Shown: positions 22,284 through 31,004 of the stretch, in pieces
Position numbering within the stretch: the stretch's first letter is position 1
Layout: each line of letters starts with the position of its first letter
Assembly (NCBI GenBank): GCA_028752905.1
Contig: JAQNBH010000136.1
Span: 1 to 64,000 of the forward strand
Length of the DNA stretch: 64,000 bases
From: Cladorhizidae sp. MBARI D1340-BT2
Lineage: Eukaryota > Porifera > Demospongiae > Poecilosclerida > Cladorhizidae
Reading direction: 5' to 3'
Translations under genes and position numbers: made by a program
Notes under the pieces: model-generated
What the model was told of the DNA's origin: nothing
What the model saw: only the letters and a program-made list of their open reading frames with translations
The model's database searches: none

Positions 22284-22820
22284 TTCCAGGCATCCATAAC
22301 ATGAACTAACTCTCCCACGTCATACTCCATTTTTTTTGCCTTTCTGTCGTACAGTTCCTTACACATCACCTTCTTTTTCTCCTCTCTTTCCTGGGAGAGA
22401 TCTCAGATGTCCTCCAGTTTCTTCTGGATTGTTGTCATGTATGTGACTACCTCTATTGGGGTTGTTTCCTTGGATGTTCGACCTCATCCATAATGCTTGA
22501 AGTGGCCATTGAATCTGTCGTACGAATAAAAGTTCAGAATGAGTAAATCCAGTGGTTTGGTTGGGCGTCCTCCTGTATTCCGCTAACAAGTGAGGCAGGG
22601 CTTGATCCCAACGACCCTTCCACTGTTTCAGGACTTTCCTTATCATGGCTTTCAGCATCGCATTGAAGCGTTCCACCATGCCGTTGATGGCCAGGCTGAT
22701 AAGGTGTAGTTGTGATGGACTTCACACCCAAAAATGCATATAACTCCTACTTACGAAATTCTTCCCACAATCTGTTAATATTTCATCCAGTACTCCTGCG
22801 AAGAGCCCATATATATGTAG
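22284..22820 (-). pseudogene. Gypsy-like integrase fragment, element 1, placed upstream of RT/RNase H
   Basis: The minus strand reads, 5' to 3', the end of the integrase core with its second aspartate (ILTDCGKNFVS), TTTPYQPG, the glutamate region (MVERFNAMLKAMIRKVL), RWDQALPHLLAEYRRTPNQT, then the C-terminal part (YDRKAKKMEYDVGELVHV and WTKKIDPR). The first core aspartate and the N-terminal zinc-binding part are missing; homology stops near 22820. A frameshift lies near 22690. In ordinary Ty3/gypsy elements integrase follows RNase H; here it precedes it on the same strand, as in element 2 (29950-33640). Confidence 0.85.
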
Positions 22821-22829
22821 AGGTTTTAA

Positions 22830-23177
22830 TAAAGACCTATATGAATGCTCTACAGGTGATCCATTGTGTAAAGCTGTAGAGACTTTCTTGGAAAAAGAAA
22901 TGTAAACTTCATTTGTTGTTTTTTAACCTATCATTTATAGCTATATCCAATGGTTGCACCTAACCAGTTCACTTTAACTAACAAATGCTAATTTTCTTAG
23001 GCACCTACACAAAATGTACTTAGTCAAATGTCAATGGTGACCATAATCAATTAACAGGATGATTTTTTCAGTGGTTCTGTCAACGGTTTACTCTAAATTT
23101 GATACAAAAAAGTGTTTACAATATACACTTGTTTATAATTTTACACTTGCACAATTGCTGCCTATACTTATTACAAG
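22830..23177. other. No recognised gene
   Basis: A/T-rich sequence between the truncated gypsy-like element and the first exon of the LPWRS gene. It contains a polypyrimidine-like stretch and CTTATTACAAG acceptor at its right end, and is probably intron. No repeat or coding trace is recognised. Confidence 0.4.
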
Positions 23178-23264
23178 AGTTTATGTCAAGAACAATCTCT
23201 AAAGAGAAAGGGAACACATGAACACAGGAAGAAGCATAGACGTCGTCGAGAGAGGGTTGTTAGG
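23178..23264 (+). CDS. Penultimate exon of candidate LPWRS gene
   Basis: This 29-codon exon is stop-free, preceded by TTATTACAAG (acceptor) and followed by GTGAGT (strong donor); both junctions are in phase 0. The peptide is strongly basic (KRKGTHEHRKKHRRRRERVV), which could serve as a nuclear localisation or nucleic-acid-binding segment. Its phase matches the acceptor of 27699-27971, which starts with another basic-acidic helical stretch. The 4.4-kb intron between them contains the TG minisatellite and a gypsy insertion. The upstream part of the gene is not identified in the window. The exon call rests on splice sites, frame and composition. Confidence 0.5.
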
Positions 23265-23379
23265 GTGAGTGACACATGTGTTGTATGTTAATAGTCTTAC
23301 TCTCTGCTGTACCTTCTATGCCTGTCACTGTACATATGTTTGTCACTTATCTGTTTGTGTCACTATTATATGTGACTGT

Positions 23380-23898
23380 GTGTTCGGGGGGGATAGGGTT
23401 GGGTGTGGGGCTAAGGCGTGGTCCCTTTGTGTCTGTGAACATCACTGTGTGTGTGTGTGCCTTTGTGTCTGTGAACATCTGTGTGTGTGTGATTCTTTGT
23501 GTCTGAGCATCTGTGTGTGTGTGAGCCTTTGGGTCTGTGAACATCTGTGAGTGTGTGTGCTTTTGGTCTGTGAACATCAGTGTGAGTGTGTGTCTTTTTG
23601 TCCGTGAACATATGTGTGTGTGTGTGTGCCTTTGGGTCTGTGAACAACTGTAAGTGTGTGTGCCTTTGGGTCTGTGAACATCTGTGAGTGTGTGTGCCTT
23701 TGCTGTGAACATCTGTGTGTGTGTGATTCTTTGTGTCTGAGCATCTGTGTGTGTGTGAGCCTTTGGGTCTGTGAACATCTGTGAGTGTGTGTGCCTTTGG
23801 GTCTGTGAACATCTGTGTGCGTGTGTGCGTCTTTTTGTCCATGAACATCTGTGTGAGTGTGTGTCCCTTTGGGTCTGTGAACATCTGTGAGTGTGTGT
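23380..23898 (+). repeat. TG-rich minisatellite, left part
   Basis: About eleven loosely repeated units of 35-50 bp, each GTCTGTGAACATCTGTG followed by a (GTGT)n run and GCCTTTGGGTCT or TCTTTTTGTCC. The same array continues at 27255-27480, so it was split by insertion of the LTR retrotransposon between them. The minus strand gives a long His/Thr-rich frame that is a by-product of the repeat. Confidence 0.93.
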
Positions 23899-24232
23899 TG
23901 TGGTGTATTTGTTGGTTGTGTGTGTCTGTCTATTATGTCGTTCATTAACCATTCGTCAATTATCGTCACATGTCGTCATCATCATCCGTGTGTACATGCA
24001 CATGGATATGCCACGTTGTTCTGAACATTCTAGATAGACAGTTGATGACTAGTTCTGTATCTCTCTCAATCTTCCTTTCTGTTCTTGATTCATAAGGTGT
24101 AGCAAACTCGGTACGTTCCTATTCATGTCTACATGATTGTTACTCATTGTGTTTTCATCATTGTGTTGTATTTGCATACAGTGTCAAATTTGTAGTAAAG
24201 TTGAATTCCTTATTGAACAAGAATTGCCAACA
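23899..24232 (+). mobile_element. 5' LTR of gypsy element (canonical order)
   Basis: 334 bp, beginning TGTGGTGTATTTGTT and ending GAATTGCCAACA. It is about 95% identical by eye to the 334-bp 3' LTR at 26921-27254. The five bases before it (TGTGT) equal the five bases after the 3' LTR, a target-site duplication of the length expected for Ty3/gypsy elements. The identical lengths and about 15 differences indicate an old but precisely bounded insertion. Confidence 0.92.
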
Positions 24233-24398
24233 TATTTCACACGAGTTTTTCGATTTCTGATGATGATCATGAGAGTAGAGCTCATCCAATTCTACACACT
24301 ACTGCTTCCTCGCAAGTGTGGCTTCCCCCTCCCCATTTCGACAGCTCCTCTGCCTGTTCTTTTTCTGCGTTTGCTAAAACTTGGCTGGCTTACACATC

Positions 24399-25066
24399 CA
24401 TGTAGTGGAACCCCCTGTTGCTAAACAGCTGGACATGTTGCTCTTGTGTGTGGATGACCAGGCAAGACAATATTATTATAAAGTAGAGCACGTGTGAGCC
24501 ACCATGACGGATGCTCTTGAATTTCTTCATTCCCGTTACGAAGGTGAACGCAATGCTCTGGCTGAACGTGTCTTATTGGCTAGGACAGTTCAACAGCCAG
24601 GTCAGTCCTTGTTGGATTTTGCATCCAAGCTCAGATTAAATGCTCTCCATTGTGCATACCCTGACAGCTACGTCAATCAAGCTATGCGAGATGTGTTTGC
24701 TGCTGGAGTGAACAATGTGACTATAAGACAAGCTATCTGTAGAGAGTATGGAGTGGCCAAAAGGGCTGGTTGCGTGCTCTCCTTCAAGTCTGCCATTGAT
24801 GTCGCTGTCTTGGAGCAACAAGTGTTGGACACTGCTGTCTCACTTGACTCCACCAAGACAACCGTTGAACCAAGTATTACAGCTTCCATTTCTCACACAG
24901 CAACGCATCATACTCCTGGACCGATAGCGTCTCTTCGCCCCTGTAACTGGTGTGGTTTAGGTAATCACCCCCGTGCTCAGTGCCCAGCTCAGGGTAAGTC
25001 TTGTCGTAAGTGGGGTAAAAAGGATCACTTTGCTAGTGTGTGTATGTCCTCTGATATCAAGACTTC
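24399..25066 (+). pseudogene. Gypsy gag remnant with zinc knuckles
   Basis: The open frame runs from about 24400, is broken by a TGA at 24496, and continues as MTDALEFLHSRYEGERNALA, then EQQVLDTAVSLDSTKT. The end carries a complete CCHC zinc knuckle (CNWCGLGNHPRAQC) and a second one with the second cysteine replaced by Trp (CRKWGKKDHFASVC). Gag packages element RNA; CCHC knuckles bind nucleic acid. The sequence then passes within a few codons into reverse transcriptase (PWRAQLHVVHDK) with no protease between, so an internal deletion removed the protease and the start of RT. Confidence 0.85.
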
Positions 25067-25610
25067 ATCAGCCCTGGCGGGCTCAATTGCATGTTGTTCA
25101 TGATAAAATGAAGAGGAAGAACCGTCTTATGGTCGACTATTCTGGCACTGTTAACCCACACACAGTACCAGATGCTTACCCTTTACCTCTCATCGAACCC
25201 TTAATTGAACGCATGAGTCATTATCGGATATTCAGTTCACTTGATCTACAATCAGCATTCCACCAAATTCCATTAGAGCCTCGCAAGCGTCCATTAACAG
25301 CTTTTGAAGGAGCTGGCTGCTTGTACGAATGGCTAGTGCTACCTTTTGGACTAACAAACAGTGGAGCCGTGTTTGCTCGAGTTCTCTGAGACCTCGTCAA
25401 AGACTGTCCTGGATGCTTCCACTACTTAGACGACATTGTCATTGCTGGGAAATCTAAGGAGGAGCATGATAGTAACCTGGAGAGATTTCTGGACCTCGCT
25501 AGTTCTGCAGGTATCAGTTTCAATTCATCAAAAGTTCATTCGGGAAAGAAACTATCTCGTTCCTTGGACATGAGATATCTCACAGTTCTATCAAACCCTC
25601 TCCTTCCAGG
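25067..25610 (+). pseudogene. Gypsy reverse transcriptase remnant
   Basis: RT landmarks in order: PWRAQLHVVHDKMKRKNRLM, VDYSGTVNPHTVPDAYPLPL, the first catalytic aspartate in IFSSLDLQSAFHQIPL, EWLVLPFGLTNSGAVFARVL, and the catalytic HYLDDIVIAGK. A TGA at 25387 interrupts the frame before YLDD, and a frameshift lies near 25545. The catalytic YLDD itself is intact. The N-terminal fingers are shortened by the deletion that fused RT to gag. Confidence 0.9.
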
Positions 25611-26222
25611 TTGCTCCCTATCCTGGATTACGATATGCCAAGGAATACTAAACAACTCGAGCGATTTCTTGGGTTGGCAGTCTACCACTCCAAGTGGGTA
25701 CCTGACTTTGCTGCACGAGCTGCCCCTCTCTTCAAAGCCAAAGCTGCAAAAGGTCCTTTTCCTTTAACTAATGTCTGCAAGGAATCAATTCAGCACCTAA
25801 AACAAGCAATAGCCAAGTCTGTGCGGGCTATACCTGATCCCAACAAGATTCTGAGGTTGGAAACTGACGCCTCTGGCACATCTATTGCTGCCACCTTATC
25901 GCAAGGAGGACGTCCTGTTGCATTTTTCAGTCACATTCTGTCTCCCCGAGAGAGAGCTTGGTCTGCTGTGGAGTTGGAGGTGTTTGCAGTGGTAGCAGCC
26001 TGTGATAAACTCCGACATTTCCTGCTGGGCCATGAATTCGAGATTGTGGTCGACCAAGAGGTAGTGAGTTTCCTATTTAACGGGAAGCCTAAGTCAGCCA
26101 TTAAGAATGCAAAGCTGGCCAAGTGGGGGTTACAGATGCTTGATTACCGTTTTACAATCATGTATCGTCCAGGTAAACTCAATAGTGTAGCTGATGCACT
26201 TACTCGTTGTTCTGCATTGTCT
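25611..26222 (+). pseudogene. Gypsy RT thumb and RNase H remnant
   Basis: A stop-free stretch of about 200 codons: RFLGLAVYHSKWVPDFAARA (connection), LRLETDASGTSIAATLSQGG (RNase H catalytic Asp), AFFSHILSPRERAWSAVELE (catalytic Glu), VVDQEVVSFLF (Asp) and TIMYRPGKLNSVADALTR (final Asp). This is the best-preserved part of the element. RNase H removes RNA from the RNA-DNA hybrid during cDNA synthesis. It lies downstream of RT and upstream of integrase, the normal Ty3/gypsy order. Confidence 0.92.
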
Positions 26223-26720
26223 ACCCCTTCAGCTAACCTTGAAATGATCAACAAACTACACGAGTCTATGGGACACCCACCCTGGAGCCAGTCGCTTACA
26301 TGCCTACTAGTCACCGTATCATGATGTGACCATAAAGAGCGTCATGGAGGTGACTCGTAACTGCAAGCTTTGTGCTGGTGTGAAACATCGATTCTTTCGC
26401 CCCCCCCCCCCGGGGAAAATTGATTCTTGCTACTACTCCTTGGCAACGCATATCAATTGATTTAGTCGGACCTAAGGTTAGCCGTACTACCAATCATATC
26501 TATTCACCATCATAGATGAGTCTCCCGATATCCTTTCGCCTTTCCGGTACTAATTCTATCTACCCCTTCAATGTGCACAGTGATAGAGGTGCTCAGTTTG
26601 AATCCCCTCAATTTCTCAACTTTTTGTATTCGTTTGGTGTTACTGAATCTGTTGATCATGTCTCTTCTCCAGGATCAGCCGAGATGTCAATCCCAGTGCC
26701 TACTTACTTTCAAGCACTTT
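26223..26720 (+). pseudogene. Gypsy integrase remnant
   Basis: Pieces of integrase follow RNase H: MINKLHESMGHP (zinc-binding histidine part), VTRNCKLCAG (CxxC part), WQRISIDLVGPK (first core Asp) and FNVHSDRGAQFESPQF (second core Asp). Stops lie at 26322 and 26514, and the third catalytic residue region is not found, so the core is truncated. A C-run at 26401-26411 and a G-run at 26803-26820 lie in and after this part and may be assembly-sensitive. Confidence 0.85.
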
Positions 26721-26802
26721 CTTAATCCTTACCGTCACCCAGGTCTTCACCTGAAATATCTCCATCTTCAACACCCGACCATACCGCTTCTCCGTATCGG
26801 TG

Positions 26803-26820
26803 GGGGGGGGGGGGGGGGGG
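26803..26820 (+). repeat. Poly(G) run of about 18
   Basis: A near-uninterrupted G tract inside the 3' part of the gypsy element. It is unusual in this A/T-rich window, and its length may be unreliable in sequencing. Confidence 0.9.
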
Positions 26821-26910
26821 CTATGAGACAGTACACCCTCCCTCATAGAGGACTCGGTCAGGACGCATTATTCGAGCTCCATCGAGACTGGGATTTGATG
26901 ATTGATTGTT

Positions 26911-26920
26911 GAGGGGAGTA
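26911..26920 (+). other. Polypurine tract of canonical gypsy element
   Basis: GAGGGGAGTA sits immediately before the TGTGG start of the 3' LTR, the expected position for plus-strand priming. Confidence 0.7.
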
Positions 26921-27254
26921 TGTGGTGTATTTGTTAGTTGCGTGTGTCTGTCTATTACGTCGTTCATTATCTGTTCGTCAATTATCGTCATTTGTCGTCA
27001 TCATCATCCGTGTGTACATGTGCATGGATATGCCACGTTGTTCTGAACATTCTAGATAGACAGTTGTTGGCTAGTTCTGTATCTCTCACAATCTTCCTTT
27101 CTGTTCTTGATTCATAAGATGTAGCAAACTCGGTACGTTCCTTTTCATGTCTACATGATTGTTACTCATTGTGTTTTCATCATTGTGTTGTATTTGCATA
27201 CAGTGTGAAATTTGTAGTAAAGTTGAATTCCTTATTGAACAAGAATTGCCAACA
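26921..27254 (+). mobile_element. 3' LTR of gypsy element (canonical order)
   Basis: 334 bp, TGTGGTGTATTTGTT...CCAACA, paired with 23899-24232, and followed by TGTGT matching the five bases upstream of the 5' LTR. Together the element spans 23899-27254 (3,356 bp), shorter than usual for gypsy because of the gag-RT deletion and integrase loss. Confidence 0.92.
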
Positions 27255-27480
27255 TGTGTGCCTTTGGGTCTGTGAACATCTGTGTGCGTGTGTCTTTTTG
27301 TCCGTGAACATCTCTGTGCATGTGTGTGCCATTGGGTCTATGAAAATCTGTGTGTGTGTCTGTGAACATCTGTGTGTGTGTCTGTGAACATCTGTGTGTG
27401 TGTGCCTTTGTGTCTGAATATCTGTGTGTGTGTCTGTTAACATCTGTGTGTGTGTCTGTGAACACCACTGTGCATGTGTA
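27255..27480 (+). repeat. TG-rich minisatellite, right part
   Basis: Continuation of the 23380-23898 array after the gypsy insertion (TGTGTGCCTTTGGGTCTGTG start). The following 27481-27690 is looser TG/TC-rich sequence, likely the rest of the intron. Confidence 0.9.
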
Positions 27481-27698
27481 TGTTGCGCATGTGAACCAAT
27501 CTCTCTCTCTGTGCGTGCATGCATAAGTGCCTCAGAGTTTGTTAAAATATCTCTCTGTGTGCATGTGTTTGTGCGTGCATGAGTGTGGTGTCTGTGAAAT
27601 TCTCTTTCACCCTCCCTCTCTCTATGTGCATGTGCATGCCTTTGTGTCTGTGAACATGGGTGTGTGTGGATTTTAATGTATTTTTTTAAACTTTATAG

Positions 27699-27971
27699 AG
27701 ACTTGCTGAAAGGGAATCTGAATTCAAGAGGATATCATTTGCTGAATCGGACCGAGCTAAGTGGAAGAAGGCGTTAGTGACGGCACTGATTTCAAGTGAC
27801 GACAGTGAAGATCAGCAAGATGGCAATAGTGTCCTAATTGTACGTGAACTTCCCTGGAGAAGTGTCAAAATGACAAAATTTTATGAGAAGTTAGATGCTG
27901 CACATGAAGTTCACAAATCAGAACACGCAGTCCGTCAAACAAAGGCTCGCATTCGAAAGGGCTTCCTATAA
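27699..27971 (+). CDS. Terminal exon of candidate LPWRS gene
   Basis: A 90-codon exon runs from acceptor CTTTATAG to TAA at 27969. It starts in phase 0, as the donor at 23264 requires. The peptide has a charged helical start (RLAERESEFKRISFAESDRA), an acidic linker (SSDDSEDQQDG), a central VLIVRELPWRSVKMTKFYEK motif, and a basic tail (AVRQTKARIRKG). Acidic linker plus LPWRS plus KRQ/K-rich end resembles the C-terminus of uncharacterised proteins I associate with cnidarian and sponge genomes; this is from memory and not a named family. Base composition is less A/T-rich than its surroundings and no stop interrupts it, unlike the transposon traces. Function is unknown; the gene could be host or mobile-element derived. 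Confidence 0.6.
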   Translation, partial: RLAERESEFKRISFAESDRAKWKKALVTALISSDDSEDQQDGNSVLIVRELPWRSVKMTKFYEKLDAAHEVHKSEHAVRQTKARIRKGFL

Positions 27972-28096
27972 AGGAGGACAACGGTATCTAACCTTCCAAC
28001 TTGGGAAATTACAAGCCAAAGATAACTCCTTACTCAGATCTGACTTTTTTTGATAAAAATACTAACTGATTTTAATCTATAATTGATATAGATTTC

Positions 28097-28204
28097 GTTA
28101 TTGTTAATCTTAATTTGTAGTTAATCTTAATTTGTTGTTAATCTTAATTTGTTGTTAATCTTAATTTGTTGTTAATCTTAATTTGTGTGATATCTTAATT
28201 TGTG
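28097..28204 (+). repeat. 18-bp tandem repeat
   Basis: Six units of TTAATCTTAATTTGTTG or TTGTGTG variants, just downstream of the LPWRS stop codon, in A/T-rich sequence. Confidence 0.9.
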
Positions 28205-28289
28205 TGATTATCCTTATGAATGAACATTTTACATTTCAATAATATTTCATTAGCTGATAGTTGATACTTCTATAAACTTTCATGGTATA

Positions 28290-28450
28290 GGTAATCGCCA
28301 AGACATTTCACATGGTCCTCGCCTATCCATTGACTCATGTGTTCCTCATCTATCCATTGCCCAAGACATTTCATGTGGTCTTCACCTATCCATTGACCAG
28401 ACATTTCACATGTTCCTCATCAATCCACTAACCGGCATTTAGCCCTATCC
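28290..28450 (+). repeat. Degenerate ~41-bp repeat
   Basis: Four loose copies of GACATTTCACATGGTCCTC or variants followed by CTATCCATTGACC. They resemble the 39-bp array at 5530-6300 in style but not in sequence. Confidence 0.7.
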
Positions 28451-28608
28451 ATCACAGGACTCTTTACAAGAAATTTGAACTATCCTTGGGTACATGACAT
28501 ATCAAGACACATGAAATCCCATATACCAATCTAACACCAATCCAATGGTTGGACATGCCAATTTTTCCCCAGTGAGACTTACGTTGCAACATTTCAGATA
28601 AATTTTAA

Positions 28609-28670
28609 GGAAAAGGTTTCTACTCCAGAAGGGGAGGAGAAGGATGAGCAGACTGTACAAGGTAGAGATC
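28609..28670 (+). other. Exon-like block in composite repeat copy 3
   Basis: Between CAACATTTCAG and GTAGAG the sequence reads open as INFKEKVSTPEGEEKDEQTV. The partial copy at 20615-20680 keeps the same frame over the end of this block (EKFLFQKEKDEQTFIV). Protein-level similarity with splice-like borders hints at a former coding exon, but two short copies cannot prove it. Confidence 0.35.
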
Positions 28671-28960
28671 AATCATTCACAAAATCATCACTGTCACTAC
28701 TCAGTGGACCACCAAATTCATTCTTCAGCAAAATCTGTCATGCATTTTTCGCTGATAATGAACATCAATGCAAGACATGCCATCCAGTCTCTCCCTAAAT
28801 GTAGGTCACTTCACACCTAGTTAAGATGTGCCGCAAAGTAACTCACTTTGCTGTCACTCTGTGTCTCCTCTCGAATATGATAACCTAACAATGGCAATAT
28901 CAACAGTTTAGTCATACACTGCCAAACAACAAGTCAATGCATTTTAACCTTCCTTGCCAG

Positions 28961-29010
28961 GGAGAAAGCCTGGTGGAAGTTCCTCACAATGCTTATTCTC
29001 AGTCGTTCAG
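28961..29010 (+). other. Exon-like conserved block in composite repeat copy 3
   Basis: Strong acceptor context TTTTAACCTTCCTTGCCAG precedes it and GTAGGCATG follows. The interior reads open as ESLVEVPHNAYSQSF. It is the best-conserved stretch between copies 2 and 3. Confidence 0.4.
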
Positions 29011-29949
29011 GTAGGCATGTAGCTAGAACATAACACATTGAGGGATCAGCTTGTGATTTATCTTGAAGACCATCCCTACTGTCATGATGGTACTTGTTAC
29101 TTAGGGAGTTCATTGCTGAACCTATCATCACTTCGGGTTCTTAAAATGTAGACACTTTCATATCCGACAAGTAATAACTTAAGGGGGTGCTTCAGGTCCA
29201 ACAATGTTTTTTGTTTTTGTTTTTTGGTTTTTCCCCCCTTCCCATAAATATGTTGCCAGGACCTGTAAGATGCTGCATTCCAAATTTTAGAAGATTTGGA
29301 TGCTCCATTCTGGACTATAGTGACTTTTGTACATACACCTCCATTCAATTCTTGGGCCAGTTCCACTACATGAGCAAACAATGATGTTCACTAACCTCAG
29401 CTTAGTTTTGGTTCCAATTAAAATCCTCAAATTGTTGACCCAAAAGTGTACGACTCAGCTGAAGACCAGTACGTGATAAGATGAAGTAGATTACAGAAAA
29501 CAAGACGTCCATCAAATAATTGTGGATTAAAAAGTTTCAAGTAAGAGACGATGATAAACAATCGTATTTTCACTAATGAGGCTATGAGAAAGATGGAGGA
29601 GCTTTTACTACCTAGCTCAAATGTGAGCATGCCATATACACTATTATTATACATAGAGTAACAACAGGGCCAATTACAGTCCTACACATGGACTTAGTAT
29701 GCATGTCATATTTATGCTTGAAAGAGGTTTGTATAAATTGTAAAATAACATAGAACAAAACTTACAAAGAAGCACTTCATTGATGTTGCTATTAGGTAAG
29801 GTATCTTTCACTGTAGGTTCTGTCAGCCTTCGAGGTCTGTCATGAATAATGTGCTGGTCATTGGAGGAACATCCTCTATATTTAGGAAGAACTAGGTCTT
29901 TATATGATTTTAAAATTTCTCAGTATCTTTTGTTTTTCTTGTATGTACC

Positions 29950-30362
29950 TGCTGGAGGTTTATCTGCCTAAACCCTCAACTTGGTAACTAATACTTCCAC
30001 CAGAGTAATGTTACTTGCTGTTTAGTGCTTCTTCCCTGTTCCAGAGTAATTTAGGAAGTTCATAAGACAAGAATCAATGAGCATTCACATAACAAGACTG
30101 CACACTACTGGGCCATCAGGGTTTAAATACCCTGATGGTCCTGACAACACAGTAAACAGGATATCACACCATAATATTACACAGAACTCAAATACATGTA
30201 TACAGATAACACGTAGGTCTACATAAGCTAACATAAGTTCAGGGTGTCATAAACTTAGTACACAATTAGGCATGTCAGCTATTAGTACCTGCATCTGCCT
30301 CTATCTAATGAGTTTTAGTAGTCAAGGCCTGTCAGGGCCGGTATAGAGGTGGTGCCCTCGAC
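29950..30362 (-). mobile_element. 3' LTR of integrase-first gypsy-like element 2
   Basis: On the minus strand it starts TGTCGAGGGCACCACCTC at 30362 after a purine tract and ends about ...AACCTCCAGCA near 29950, exactly where composite repeat copy 3 is interrupted. About 413 bp. A perfect hairpin (CCATCAGGG at 30113-30121 with CCCTGATGG at 30130-30138) encloses TTTAAATA, on the minus strand a TATA-like element. No partner LTR is found in the window beyond an 18-nt match at 44341-44358. Confidence 0.65.
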
Positions 30363-30377
30363 ATCTCTCCTTCCTTA
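30363..30377 (-). other. Polypurine tract of gypsy-like element 2
   Basis: The minus strand reads AAGGAAGGAGAGA directly before the TGTCG of the LTR. It follows RNase H, confirming that the coding region of this element ends with RNase H rather than integrase. Confidence 0.7.
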
Positions 30378-30429
30378 AGTTTAACTCCTCCTTTTCCAGG
30401 CAAGAATCCCCCATTGAGTTCCGAATCCT

Positions 30430-30995
30430 TGGTGCTCTTTGTTTTCGATGTTGTTGAGGCTGTACCCATCTCTCCCACCAGTAAGGTATCATCCTCCTCC
30501 GGCCAGCACTGATGTGATAAGCCATCTGCATTCTGGTGGTGAATTCCTGGGCGGTACTCTATCTCATACTGATATGCCTGTAAGGCCAATGCCCACCCCA
30601 TGAGACGACCGTTAAGTTTGTGAGAATCTGAGAGAGCCGTCAAAGCACGGTGGTCTGTGATGACCGTGAATTTCTACCCCAGTAGATGGATGGTGTAGTG
30701 GCCACTGCTTTGATGACCGCATGACATTCTAGCTCACTTGCAGCGTAATTCCTATCGGCAGCTGAGATGCTTGGAATACTTGGCGACTTGGAATTCTTCT
30801 CCTTCTCTTTCCACTGATAGGACTGCTCCAAGTCCCAGCATTGATGCATCGGTGTGCAGGAAGTTTGTCTCCAACCCTGGCTAACGTGAGCGTATGCTCG
30901 TCACACAACACATGGATAAGATGGTTAAATGACATAGATTGTCTAGCATTCCATTCTAAAGAACAGGAGGCACCCTTTTTCAAAGCATCAAACAA
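30430..30995 (-). pseudogene. RT thumb and RNase H, element 2 (frameshifted)
   Basis: Minus-strand traces in order: LFDALKKGASCSLEWN, FNHLIHVLCDEHTLTLA (RT connection), RNase H pieces ASELECHAVIKAV (catalytic Glu), TALSDSHKLNGRLMGWALAL, YEIEYRPGIHHQNADGLSHQ (last catalytic Asp). At least two frameshifts (near 30850 and 30650) and a stop next to 31000 break it. The frame then runs through a non-conserved tail into the polypurine tract and LTR. Confidence 0.85.
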
Positions 30996-31004
30996 GGGCC
31001 CAGC

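Larger units (their letters stand above)
28590..29949 (+). repeat. Composite dispersed repeat, copy 3
   Basis: The longest well-kept copy. In order: CAACATTTCAG (acceptor-like) followed by a 60-bp block ending ACTGTACAAG and GTAGAG; TGTCATGCATTTTTCGC; GTAGGTCACTTCACACC; the 50-bp exon-like block at 28961-29010; the 80-bp repeat at 29262-29345; GGCCAGTTCCACTACATG; GGAGCTTTTACTACCTAGCT; CTGTCAGCCTTCGAGGTCTG. It is cut at about 29949 by an LTR, where copies 1 and 2 continue into the A/T-rich tract and the 34-bp array. Confidence 0.75.

Noticed and set aside
21317..22820. Treating the reversed integrase/RNase H order as two unrelated fragments
   Set aside because: Element 2 has the same order on one strand with integrase and RT only about 35 bp apart, and both end in RNase H, polypurine tract and LTR. 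A shared architecture explains both better.
23347..23969. His/Thr-rich minus-strand frames of 130-200 codons
   Set aside because: They follow from the TG-rich minisatellite; the frames shift with unit length and there is no supporting motif.
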